From the NCBI GenBank assembly GCA_034506395.1, contig JAPDPQ010000045.1:1-34866 (forward strand): a stretch of DNA of 34,866 nt. The letters are read 5' to 3'. The notes below the pieces were generated by a model. The model ran no database searches. It saw only the letters and a program-made list of their open reading frames with translations, and was not told the DNA's origin. This document shows positions 17,821 to 25,633 of the stretch, piece after piece; positions within the stretch are counted from its first letter, which is position 1; every line of letters starts with the position of its first letter. Origin of the DNA: a candidate division KSB1 bacterium (GTDB taxonomy: Bacteria; Zhuqueibacterota; Zhuqueibacteria; Thermofontimicrobiales; Thermofontimicrobiaceae). Made by a program: the position numbers and the translations under genes.

Positions 17821-20800
17821 ATGGGTCATCCGATGATGTTAAGAAGAACATTTCATATCTCGATGCTTCTCTTTTTAATTTTGATGATGACTGGCAATGG
17901 CCAAAATTGTCGCGCCACTCAGTTGCCTGATCCAAATGATGGATCCTTTTACATCGCCGCCATAACCAATATCGGGGTTGATGGTTTGCTCGATGAATGG
18001 ACCTCATATTTGCCCGTGCGATTGGATCGGGAGGAATTCGCGAAATATCGTTACCAAGATTGGAGGGGGCCTGCTGATTGCAGCGCGCGGTTCTGGTGGG
18101 CTTGGAATGAAGCTGGTATTTATCTCGCGGTCGAAACTGTGGACGACTCCATTGCCTTCCCATTTTCAGGGTACCAGTCCTGGGCCAACGATTGCATTCA
18201 ATTTGCCTTCGATATTGATGATGACAACAGCCAAAACGAATATCGCCAAGACGATTACGAGTTTGTTGTGACTTGGGATGATAGCGGGGCGATCGTTTAT
18301 GAGTATGACCAAAGCGAGGGTGCTGGTGTGGTCCGCCAACCGTTTCCAGCCGCAATGATGCAGCTTGGTGATACCCTCCGATATGAGGTCATGATTCCGT
18401 GGCATCACCTGCGGATAAACCTGCCTCTGGCTGGCAGGCATATTGGCGTTTCCTTAGTAGTCTTCGACAATGATGGAGCCCACTATCGTGGTTGGTTGGA
18501 ATGGACGGCCGGAATTGCAATGAAAAAATTTACTCTGCCATTCGCAAATCTGCTACTATTCGATCCAGAGCATTCTTCAATTCAGGCCCTCCCTGCTCAA
18601 TCTTTTTTGGCGATTCAAGATACTCTCGAATTTTGGCTCTATTCGCGCGCAGCCCGCAGGGGGATCAACCTTCGGATGGTACAAAATGATGAGATTTTGT
18701 TCAATAAACAGATTTCGGTCTCACGAAAAACTTGGAAAAAGATTCAAATTCCCGCAGCGATGCTCAAAGCTGGTCCGTTGCAGTTGCAAGTTGCTCACCA
18801 AAAGAACGTATTTAAATATGATTTGGCTATCTGGTCAAAAGCGCATATCGTCGACCAGATCGCTTATCTCGCCACCCAGGCGCGGGTGCTGAAAGATCTG
18901 AAAAATGTCGACCCTTCGGCCAACTACTTGATCCAGTATTGGATCGATGGACTGAATCACCAATTAAATTCTGCGATTACTGGGTTCGATTATTACGAAG
19001 TTATGAACCAGGCGCAAAAACGGATCGATCAGATCCCGAATCTGTATATGAACAAGCCAGTGTTTTTCGATCGGGAGTTCCGCCTGGTCGAACATGCGTA
19101 TCGCTCAGCCCGGCTCGAAACGGTAAATCATTATGTTGTAGCGCTGCCAGAGGGATTCGATTCCGCTCAATATTATCCGCTATATGTTTACCTTCATAAT
19201 GAAAATGAAAGCCCTGAAGCAGCGGCCAGGCGAATGGCGCCCGTCCTATCCCAATGGGAAAACCCACTCATCGGCGTTTTTCCCGGGGAATTCTACGGCG
19301 CAGAGCTCTCCCATCTCAGCTTGATTGAACTGATCGAATCGATCGATGATGTGCTTCAAAGATATCGCATCGACCCGAGTCGCATTCACCTTTCTGGTAA
19401 CGGCCTGGGTGCCGAGGCAGCGGTGCTGTTGGCCCATCATTATCCCGACCGATTCGCCAGCGCAACCCTGTTATTTCCGCGGTTCTCCTCAAAACTCTCT
19501 GTTTCGAACCTCATTTTCACCCCGATCTGGGTGGTCGATCGGCTATCCCATTGGTCAGCAACCGAGACAACGTTACAAATTCTACGCGAAGGCGGAGCTG
19601 AATTAGAAACCATGACCTTAGCCGATACCAGTTTGGCGAAAATTGAAAGTCCATTTGGCGATCGATATTTGGATTGGCTCATTTCCCAACGCAAAGATCT
19701 GAGCCCAACTCAGCTAACGCTGCGCGTCAATCGCTTCGGACCGTCGGCAGCCTATTGGATTGCGATCAGGTCTCAGCTCGATTACAGCATCCCCAGCACG
19801 ATTGAAGCCAGAATCGACTCTAATCAGCTTTTCATCAATTGTGACAATGTAACGGCGTTCCAAATTCTGGTGGATCGGCTGCCCCAGATGTCAGCCTGGC
19901 CGTTGCGCATCACCATCAATGCGAGCGAAACGATTCTGATCCAAAAGCAGCAGCTATCAGCCATTTTTGCTTTGGTCAATCGTCATTGGAGACCGCTTTC
20001 ACCGACCGAATTGCCATTGCAGAAATCAGCGATCGTTCGAGGTCCCTTGAGCAACATTTTCGGTCGCCCAATAAAAATTGTGTATAGCACGCAGCATTCA
20101 GACCCAGCATTTAATCAGCTCAGCTATGATATTGCGTTGCGATCGGTCCAGATCGACCAGAGACATCATCTCAAGCAGCTCGTGCTGCCCGATACGCTAG
20201 CGGTCAAACAAAAATTGAATACGAATCTGATCATATTTGGCAATGAAGCAGCGAATAATTATTTGAAAGCCTTGGCGTCCAAATTACCTATTCAGGTTGC
20301 GTCCCAAGGGCTAAAATTTGGCAATTCCAATTGTTATGCACCCGGTGCAGCTTCAATCTACATCTATCCGAATCCAACGAATCCAAACTATCTCATCCTT
20401 GTGGCGCATGCCCCAGATCTCGAAGCACTGAAAAATATCGCTACGGTGTGGGATCTTTCGTATTTCAATAACATCTATGGCTACGACTATTTAATCGTGG
20501 AAAATGGGGTTGAGCGCTACCGATATGAGCACTGGATCGACTATGGCCATTTCGATCGAAATTGGGGCGTTGCCTGGTATCAACCCAATTGGAGCGATAA
20601 GCCCAAGCATTGGCTGGCAAATTTATCATTGGGATTGGATGCCAATCAGTTGTCCTTTAATAACAATTGGCGTGGTGGAGGTAAAGCCAGCTTTACCTGG
20701 AAAATTAATACGACCAGCGAGCTCAATTATCAACGAAGGTTTTACAAGTGGACCAATCGTCTGGTTTGTTCCTTCGGCCAGATTTCGGTTCAGGAACAGC

Positions 20801-21432
20801 GACATTGGAAAGCTCCGGAGAAATCCAGCGATATTCTGGACTACGATACCACTATTCGATTCACTGTGGATCGCTTGATCGATCCATATTTGGGGATGTC
20901 CCTGAACACCCAGTTTAAGGCAGGATATGATCCAAAAACTGAAGAACTGGTCTCCCGTTTCGCGAATCCATTGCAGCTAACTCAAAGCGTTGGATTAGCC
21001 TACAATCTGATGAAGCGGCAAAATATGCAAATCACTTCGCGTTTGGGAGGCAGCGCCAAAGAGCTGATCGCAAGCGATCGCCGATTACGGAAGCGCTGGA
21101 CTGGCGACCAGTCGCGTGGGATGAAGATCGATGGAGGCGTCGAATGGCTTACGGAGATGAAGACGGAGATCAAACCAGGCGTCCAATACAACGCTCGACT
21201 GAAACTCTTTCAAGCTTTTGTCTCTTCCATTTCAAAAGATAAGGATCCTCATCAAAATTGGCACTACACAGATGTCCATTGGGAGCAAAATTTCTCGATC
21301 AAGATCAGCCAATTTATCGCAGTGAATGTCCTGACCAAATTCATCTATGATCGAGATACTTCTAAAGCAGGGCAGTTTTTGGAGAATGCCTCATTGGGGA
21401 TTAGCTACAAGGCCCATGGATTGACTTTTTGA
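17821..21432 (+). CDS. Secreted multidomain protein: CBM9-like + degenerate esterase + DUF3078-like outer-membrane barrel
   Basis: A signal peptide (MLLFLILMMTGNGQNCRA, within residues 14-34) starts this 1203-residue protein. Residues about 45-250 resemble a CBM9/DOMON-like sugar-binding beta-sandwich (VDGLLDEWTSY, ARFWWAWNEAGIYLAVETVDD, IQFAFDIDDDN). About 430-640 resemble an esterase-type alpha/beta hydrolase (HYVVALPEGFD, then RIHLSGNGLGAEAAVLLAHHYPDRF). In this stretch the expected GxSxG elbow reads GNGLG, so the nucleophilic Ser is absent. From about 915 to the end is a DUF3078-like barrel (NWGVAWYQPNW, LSFNNNWRGGGKASFTW), ending in LTF. The protein probably sits in the outer membrane with a non-catalytic, perhaps glycan-binding, periplasmic or surface part. 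The start is uncertain because no ribosome site is visible; ATG at 17833 or 17836 is possible. Confidence 0.75.
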   Translation: MGHPMMLRRTFHISMLLFLILMMTGNGQNCRATQLPDPNDGSFYIAAITNIGVDGLLDEWTSYLPVRLDREEFAKYRYQDWRGPADCSARFWWAWNEAGIYLAVETVDDSIAFPFSGYQSWANDCIQFAFDIDDDNSQNEYRQDDYEFVVTWDDSGAIVYEYDQSEGAGVVRQPFPAAMMQLGDTLRYEVMIPWHHLRINLPLAGRHIGVSLVVFDNDGAHYRGWLEWTAGIAMKKFTLPFANLLLFDPEHSSIQALPAQSFLAIQDTLEFWLYSRAARRGINLRMVQNDEILFNKQISVSRKTWKKIQIPAAMLKAGPLQLQVAHQKNVFKYDLAIWSKAHIVDQIAYLATQARVLKDLKNVDPSANYLIQYWIDGLNHQLNSAITGFDYYEVMNQAQKRIDQIPNLYMNKPVFFDREFRLVEHAYRSARLETVNHYVVALPEGFDSAQYYPLYVYLHNENESPEAAARRMAPVLSQWENPLIGVFPGEFYGAELSHLSLIELIESIDDVLQRYRIDPSRIHLSGNGLGAEAAVLLAHHYPDRFASATLLFPRFSSKLSVSNLIFTPIWVVDRLSHWSATETTLQILREGGAELETMTLADTSLAKIESPFGDRYLDWLISQRKDLSPTQLTLRVNRFGPSAAYWIAIRSQLDYSIPSTIEARIDSNQLFINCDNVTAFQILVDRLPQMSAWPLRITINASETILIQKQQLSAIFALVNRHWRPLSPTELPLQKSAIVRGPLSNIFGRPIKIVYSTQHSDPAFNQLSYDIALRSVQIDQRHHLKQLVLPDTLAVKQKLNTNLIIFGNEAANNYLKALASKLPIQVASQGLKFGNSNCYAPGAASIYIYPNPTNPNYLILVAHAPDLEALKNIATVWDLSYFNNIYGYDYLIVENGVERYRYEHWIDYGHFDRNWGVAWYQPNWSDKPKHWLANLSLGLDANQLSFNNNWRGGGKASFTWKINTTSELNYQRRFYKWTNRLVCSFGQISVQEQRHWKAPEKSSDILDYDTTIRFTVDRLIDPYLGMSLNTQFKAGYDPKTEELVSRFANPLQLTQSVGLAYNLMKRQNMQITSRLGGSAKELIASDRRLRKRWTGDQSRGMKIDGGVEWLTEMKTEIKPGVQYNARLKLFQAFVSSISKDKDPHQNWHYTDVHWEQNFSIKISQFIAVNVLTKFIYDRDTSKAGQFLENASLGISYKAHGLTF

Positions 21433-21485
21433 TGATCACTCCATGCTCATGGGGAAGACGAACAAGCATCAATTGAACCCCGGAA

Positions 21486-22235
21486 TCAGCTCAACTCACC
21501 AGCCAGCTCCATTAAAATCGCCGAAGCAACCAGCCCTGCGGTCTCAGTTCTCAATCGCCGAGGGCCCAAAGAAAACCGGAGATAGCCGTTCTCGCGGGCG
21601 AAATTGAGCTCCTCATTGGAAAATCCCCCTTCTGGGCCGATCAACACAATCGCGGATTGCAGCGGGATCGATCTTGCGCGCAGCTCCTGAACCAATTGCG
21701 TCAATCCCTTGGCACCGGCGCCACTCTCAGCAATGAAGCCCTGCTGCATCATCCCAGTGCTTCGAACCACATCATGGAACGGTTGTGGCGATCGGATCTC
21801 TGGAAGCACCGAACGCGCTGATTGTTTCATTGCGGCGATAGCGATTTTTTTCCACCGATGCTGCCGGTTTCCCGCTGGTTCTATGACCGAATGCTGACAT
21901 AAGAGCGGAATGAAAACGGCCACCCCTAACTCTGTCCCCTTCTCGATGACCCAATCGAATCGTGAACCTTTTGGAACGGCCTGCGCCAATGTCAGATGAA
22001 AGTTCGGTTCGCCAAGAAAGCGACTGCGTTTTTGAATCTCAGCTTCTGCACCCCGCGTCGTAATCTGTGTTAGCACTGCTGTGTAACAATTGCCTTGGCC
22101 ATCAACCACCTCAATCACATCCCGTACCTTCTTGCGCACCGCACGGGTTAAATGCACCAACTCTTCGCCCTCAATTCGCAAGCGCTCTTCTGTGACATTT
22201 TCCGGTGGAGTGTAAAATATCTCCCGATGTCTCAT
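21486..22235 (-). CDS. rsmE: 16S rRNA (uracil-1498-N3)-methyltransferase
   Basis: The 249-residue length and layout match RsmE: an N-terminal PUA-like domain (HREIFYTPPENV, GEELVHLTRAVRKKVRDVIEVVDGQG) and a C-terminal SPOUT knot (VLIGPEGGFSNEELNFA, then LGPRRLRTETAGLVA). The central LAQAVPKGSRFDWVIEKGTELGV block is diagnostic. The enzyme methylates U1498 of 16S rRNA in the assembled 30S subunit. The start at 22235 has only a weak purine-rich site (AGAGAAG). It converges with the large secreted-protein gene, with only 53 bases between their stops and no obvious terminator. Confidence 0.96.
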   Translation of the reverse strand: MRHREIFYTPPENVTEERLRIEGEELVHLTRAVRKKVRDVIEVVDGQGNCYTAVLTQITTRGAEAEIQKRSRFLGEPNFHLTLAQAVPKGSRFDWVIEKGTELGVAVFIPLLCQHSVIEPAGNRQHRWKKIAIAAMKQSARSVLPEIRSPQPFHDVVRSTGMMQQGFIAESGAGAKGLTQLVQELRARSIPLQSAIVLIGPEGGFSNEELNFARENGYLRFSLGPRRLRTETAGLVASAILMELAGELS

Positions 22236-22366
22236 AAGTCTTCTCTAAAATTTCTGGACCTCTAAATAATCGCCCAATTGCACATATTTGAGCGTCGTTG
22301 CTGCGGATTCAGAAGTTTCTTTGATTCTGAAACATCTCCCAAAGTGATGCCTCTCCCTAACCTGAG

Positions 22367-22402
22367 CATAAAACGTCCGAATTCATTCCGGCGCCAATGA
22401 CA
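22367..22402. repeat. Dispersed palindromic repeat, copy 2 (inverted and diverged)
   Basis: Read on the opposite strand, this segment matches the palindrome at 250-291: CATAAAACG, CCGAATTCATTC, GGCG and ATGACA align in order with few differences. The gap between the two - strand genes here (22236-22445) contains nothing else I can identify. Confidence 0.6.
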
Positions 22403-22445
22403 GCAGGCCATGTCATCTTCGTACCAGAGAACAACCTATGGCTGC

Positions 22446-23792
22446 CTAAAAAGCCACTTCAATATCCGCGATGGCCTGAGCCTTTAAACGCTTGTTGAAC
22501 CCGCATTCCACGCGGAATACTTCGACATAGGGCAGATGGAAGTGAAGCCCCATGCCGAAGCCCGATTTAACTTGGCGAATCGATAGTGGTTGATTTTGGG
22601 ACCAGACCGCACCGCTATCGAAAAACAACCCAGCGCTGATGCCGAATTTCAAATTGCTGGAATATTGGCGCATTTGATCGATCAATGGCTCGACATCCAG
22701 ATAACGGATCTTCAGCAGCGGGAAGCGCAATTCCGCGCCCCCAAAGGCGAAATTCTCTCCCTCAAATATTTCGTAATACCTGCCGCGAACCCGCTCTTCA
22801 TAGCCCAAAAACGTCCGATCGTAACTGGGAATCTTGCCGTGTGAAAGATTGGCGCTTCCCCGAAGCGCTAAAGTAATATGATGGGACAGCGGCAGATAAC
22901 AGCGCAGATCGGTGCTATAGCGATCATAATTGATCCTTTCGCCGATGCCAACATGCTTGCCAGAAAAGCCCACCCACCAACCGCGATGCGGGTATTCCTT
23001 GAGATCGCGATTGTCATATTGAATCCCCACCAAAATCGAGGGCAGGTAATCCGTCCCTGAAGGAGACAGCGTCAGACCAATGCCCGCAGGAGCGGTGAGC
23101 TTCATATAGCTGAGTGTCGCGCCAGTATAAAAATAGTGCCCAAAACGTTTGCCGATAGTCCATTCTAAACCAAGCCGCCGATCCTCATATGCGTTCAATG
23201 CCAGGCTCAAACTGCGAATTCGGCTATAAAACAGGTTGACGATGGTGAACAGCTTGGCCTCTCCCAAAAACCAGGGATTGTAATATGAAAATCTAATCTG
23301 TGGATTGTAACCGAAAGCCGCGGATAGGTTCAAAAGAATATTGCGCCCAAGGAAATTATAATAGAGCAGCTTACCGCCGTAGGAGATCTTTTTCCAGGTG
23401 CGCTCGTTGCGATAAACCAAGGGGATCGGGAAAATATACCATCGCTCATACACTGTGATGATCAATTTGGCTGAATCTGAATGCTCAACGATATCGAATT
23501 TCACCCGATTGAACAGAAAAAGACTCTGTACCCGCTTGAGGGCGGCTAAAAGCTCGCTCAGTGAGACGGATTGTTTCTCAGAAAAATGGAGCTCTCGCAA
23601 GATCACTTCAGGCCGGGTCTTGTTGTTGCCAAGAAGCTCTATCTTGTCAATTCGGTAGCGGATCGAATCGCTGCATTGAGCCTCATCTAACTCATTCGAA
23701 TTGAGATAAATCTGACCCATTGCGCTCGCGACAAAACATAAAAGCCATAGGCTTGTCAAGCTCAATTTCTGTATCGTTGAAAATCTTCCCAT
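22446..23792 (-). CDS. Omp85/BamA-TamA family outer-membrane protein with one POTRA-like domain
   Basis: After a signal peptide (LTSLWLLCFVASAMG) comes one POTRA-like domain (about residues 30-115: YRIDKIELLGNNKTRPEVILRELHF, RVQSLFLFNRVKFDIVEH, KLIITVYERWYIFP). A long surface-antigen (D15-type) barrel follows. The conserved loop-6 motif is present as ERVRGRYYE, and the chain ends in VAF. Omp85 proteins insert or translocate proteins or lipids at the outer membrane. With a single POTRA this is an accessory paralogue and not the main BamA, which normally has several. ATG at 23792 is chosen since the signal peptide follows directly; TTG at 23822 would add ten residues. The substrate is unknown. 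Confidence 0.82.
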   Translation of the reverse strand: MGRFSTIQKLSLTSLWLLCFVASAMGQIYLNSNELDEAQCSDSIRYRIDKIELLGNNKTRPEVILRELHFSEKQSVSLSELLAALKRVQSLFLFNRVKFDIVEHSDSAKLIITVYERWYIFPIPLVYRNERTWKKISYGGKLLYYNFLGRNILLNLSAAFGYNPQIRFSYYNPWFLGEAKLFTIVNLFYSRIRSLSLALNAYEDRRLGLEWTIGKRFGHYFYTGATLSYMKLTAPAGIGLTLSPSGTDYLPSILVGIQYDNRDLKEYPHRGWWVGFSGKHVGIGERINYDRYSTDLRCYLPLSHHITLALRGSANLSHGKIPSYDRTFLGYEERVRGRYYEIFEGENFAFGGAELRFPLLKIRYLDVEPLIDQMRQYSSNLKFGISAGLFFDSGAVWSQNQPLSIRQVKSGFGMGLHFHLPYVEVFRVECGFNKRLKAQAIADIEVAF

Positions 23793-24016
23793 CAACTTTC
23801 TCACCCCAAAGCGGTTCAACAAAATTCAATATTCCAAGTCAAAGCGAATTATCAGCAAATTGCCTTAACGTTGCTCAACTGGCGGAATCCAATTTGAAAG
23901 ATATGATATCTCATGCTATCTACAACAAATTAGAGCCCCCACTATTACCAACCCCATTGGCGAAATTCGAAACATTCGTGCAATTCGCAGTCTCCAAACT
24001 GTCCCCTTTAACCCAT

Positions 24017-25243
24017 CTAAAACCTCGGCATCAATCTCACCGTGAGCCGCCAGGCGTCTTTGGCCCGATCGGTCCGCTTGGCCACATCAATCCGGGCTAA
24101 CTCATCAGAGAGGTGCAGACTAATCCCGATATCGGTCTTAAAATCATCGATCTTGAGGCGACTAAAATCTTCGATCGGCTGGTTGTTCTTTCCGCCATAA
24201 TACAGCCACCCGCTCTCCACGAACACCCCAAACACAAATTGATTGGAAAAAGGCAGATACCGGATCGGCCGGCGACCCATGAATTGCTGGTTGAACAGAT
24301 AATGCACCGTGCTATAGAGCAAGCGATTGCCGTTCTTGAACTCTTTGTCCTGATAACCCGCCAAGGATCCGATTCCGCCCAGGTCCATCAGATACTGCTC
24401 CGCGGTCGGATCGCAGCCCTTGCGAGCGCCGAGCATCAATTTCATTTGTAACTGCTGCGTCTCGAACGTCGGGATCAATCGCTTGATGGTGAGGAATAGT
24501 CCCTGCGTCGTCATCTCATCTCCGCGAGTGTATTCGGCAATCCCCTCGACCAACCAACCGCAATTGGGGACCTGATCCGTATCCAACCAGTCCAGCACCC
24601 AGAGCAATCTGGCACTGGTGGCATTTTCCTGGATCACGCCGGGATTGTCCCGAAATGCTTTATTTCGATAGAACAGTGACCAATTGGTCTGTCGCGCCAG
24701 CGATTGAAATTTTTTTCGATTCAGCTCGATGCGCATGGTATGTTGCTCCCGAAGTTTTAGATCGAGAAACGTCTGCCAGCCTTTCTGGCCGTAGAAGTCC
24801 TTCAGATCCGCTTTGAACAGCAGGGCCGCCAGGCTATTCTCCCAGTTGCTGATGTACCAATCGTCTAAGCTGGCAACCTGGTCGAAATAATAAGCGCCGA
24901 CGGTTAAGGGACTGGCTTTGATGAACGAGCGCTGCAATCCAAATCGGTAACGAAACTGATCCTCAAACCCATATCCCAGACTCCCCTGCAACTTGATGTG
25001 CCAGAGCTTTTGACAATAGACCGCTATATCCATACCAGCAAACAAGCCCTGCACCCGATTGTAGCCAAACACTGGCTGATGCAACACCTCCCAGGCCCGA
25101 AAATCCAGCACCGTCTCTTCGGGCTCAATTTTGGGCACTTTGAACTGCCCTAGTCCTAAAGACCAATTCGAGATCATGAACCATAGAGCCATGGCGATCA
25201 AATGAATCCTCTGGCGTCGCCGACAATGATTTTCTGCTCTCAT
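24017..25243 (-). CDS. Omp85-like outer-membrane barrel protein without POTRA domains
   Basis: A signal peptide (IHLIAMALWFMISNWSLGLGQ) is followed by about 370 residues of amphipathic beta-strands with no recognisable POTRA domain. The stretch DLGGIGSLAGYQDKEFKNGNRLLYSTVHY matches the loop-6 and following strand of Omp85 barrels, but the conserved RG(F/Y) reads AGY, so the usual arginine is missing. It ends in RLMPRF, a barrel-type C-terminus. It lies on the same strand as the POTRA-bearing paralogue, 224 bases upstream of it, and may share its pathway. Function is unknown; other 16-strand barrels are possible. The ATG at 25243 has only a weak GAGA upstream. Confidence 0.65.
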   Translation of the reverse strand: MRAENHCRRRQRIHLIAMALWFMISNWSLGLGQFKVPKIEPEETVLDFRAWEVLHQPVFGYNRVQGLFAGMDIAVYCQKLWHIKLQGSLGYGFEDQFRYRFGLQRSFIKASPLTVGAYYFDQVASLDDWYISNWENSLAALLFKADLKDFYGQKGWQTFLDLKLREQHTMRIELNRKKFQSLARQTNWSLFYRNKAFRDNPGVIQENATSARLLWVLDWLDTDQVPNCGWLVEGIAEYTRGDEMTTQGLFLTIKRLIPTFETQQLQMKLMLGARKGCDPTAEQYLMDLGGIGSLAGYQDKEFKNGNRLLYSTVHYLFNQQFMGRRPIRYLPFSNQFVFGVFVESGWLYYGGKNNQPIEDFSRLKIDDFKTDIGISLHLSDELARIDVAKRTDRAKDAWRLTVRLMPRF

Positions 25244-25380
25244 TGGGATTTCTCGTGAATGTTAGTGATCCATGAGCAAATTCGTTTGCTAAAAAATTTC
25301 AGGATGAAAATAATAAAAAATACAGTGAGAAGCAAGCAGTATTTCTGTGAGGCAAGTTGCCAATTTGTCCCCCAAGATCA

Positions 25381-25445
25381 AACAGATTCCATCGCTCGCA
25401 GCGATGGAATCCGTTTGGCTGAGTGATGGAATCCGTTTGGCTGAC
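25381..25445. repeat. Palindrome plus 22-bp tandem repeat upstream of the restriction-modification operon
   Basis: AAACAGATTCCATCGCT (25381-25397) pairs with AGCGATGGAATCCGTTT (25401-25417) over 17 bases with a single G-T type mismatch and a CGC loop. The 20-base unit starting GATGGAATCCG (25404-25423) is repeated exactly at 25426-25445, a 22-base period. The layout suits an operator or a mobile hairpin remnant. Confidence 0.75.
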
Positions 25446-25519
25446 ATTCTTAAAAAAGACCATGATTTTATTCGACGGGAGCGTCGGGTAAATTGCCAAT
25501 TTGCCCAACAAAAAATGGC

Positions 25520-25548
25520 TTGCATTTTCCAGTCGATTTCTTTATATT
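25520..25548 (+). promoter_or_regulatory. Candidate promoter of the restriction-modification operon
   Basis: TTGCAT (25520-25525) and TATATT (25543-25548) are 17 bases apart. The -10 is a good match, the -35 a weak one. A second, poorer set (TTGAAT at 25605, TAATAA at 25627) lies so close to the ATG that it would give an almost leaderless message. Confidence 0.35.
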
Positions 25549-25633
25549 CTTTCATCAATTAAAATATTTATATCATCAGCCATTTCATGAACTGCCTGGG
25601 GTAGTTGAATTTTGAAAATTAGCTTTTAATAAT

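Larger units (their letters stand above)
25244..25633. other. Intergenic region between divergent genes, regulatory repeats
   Basis: This divergent region separates the - strand barrel gene from the + strand restriction-modification operon. It contains a long palindrome with tandem repeats (25381-25445), a candidate promoter (25520-25548) and AT-rich sequence up to the methyltransferase start. Short open frames across it follow the repeat and are not called. Confidence 0.6.
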
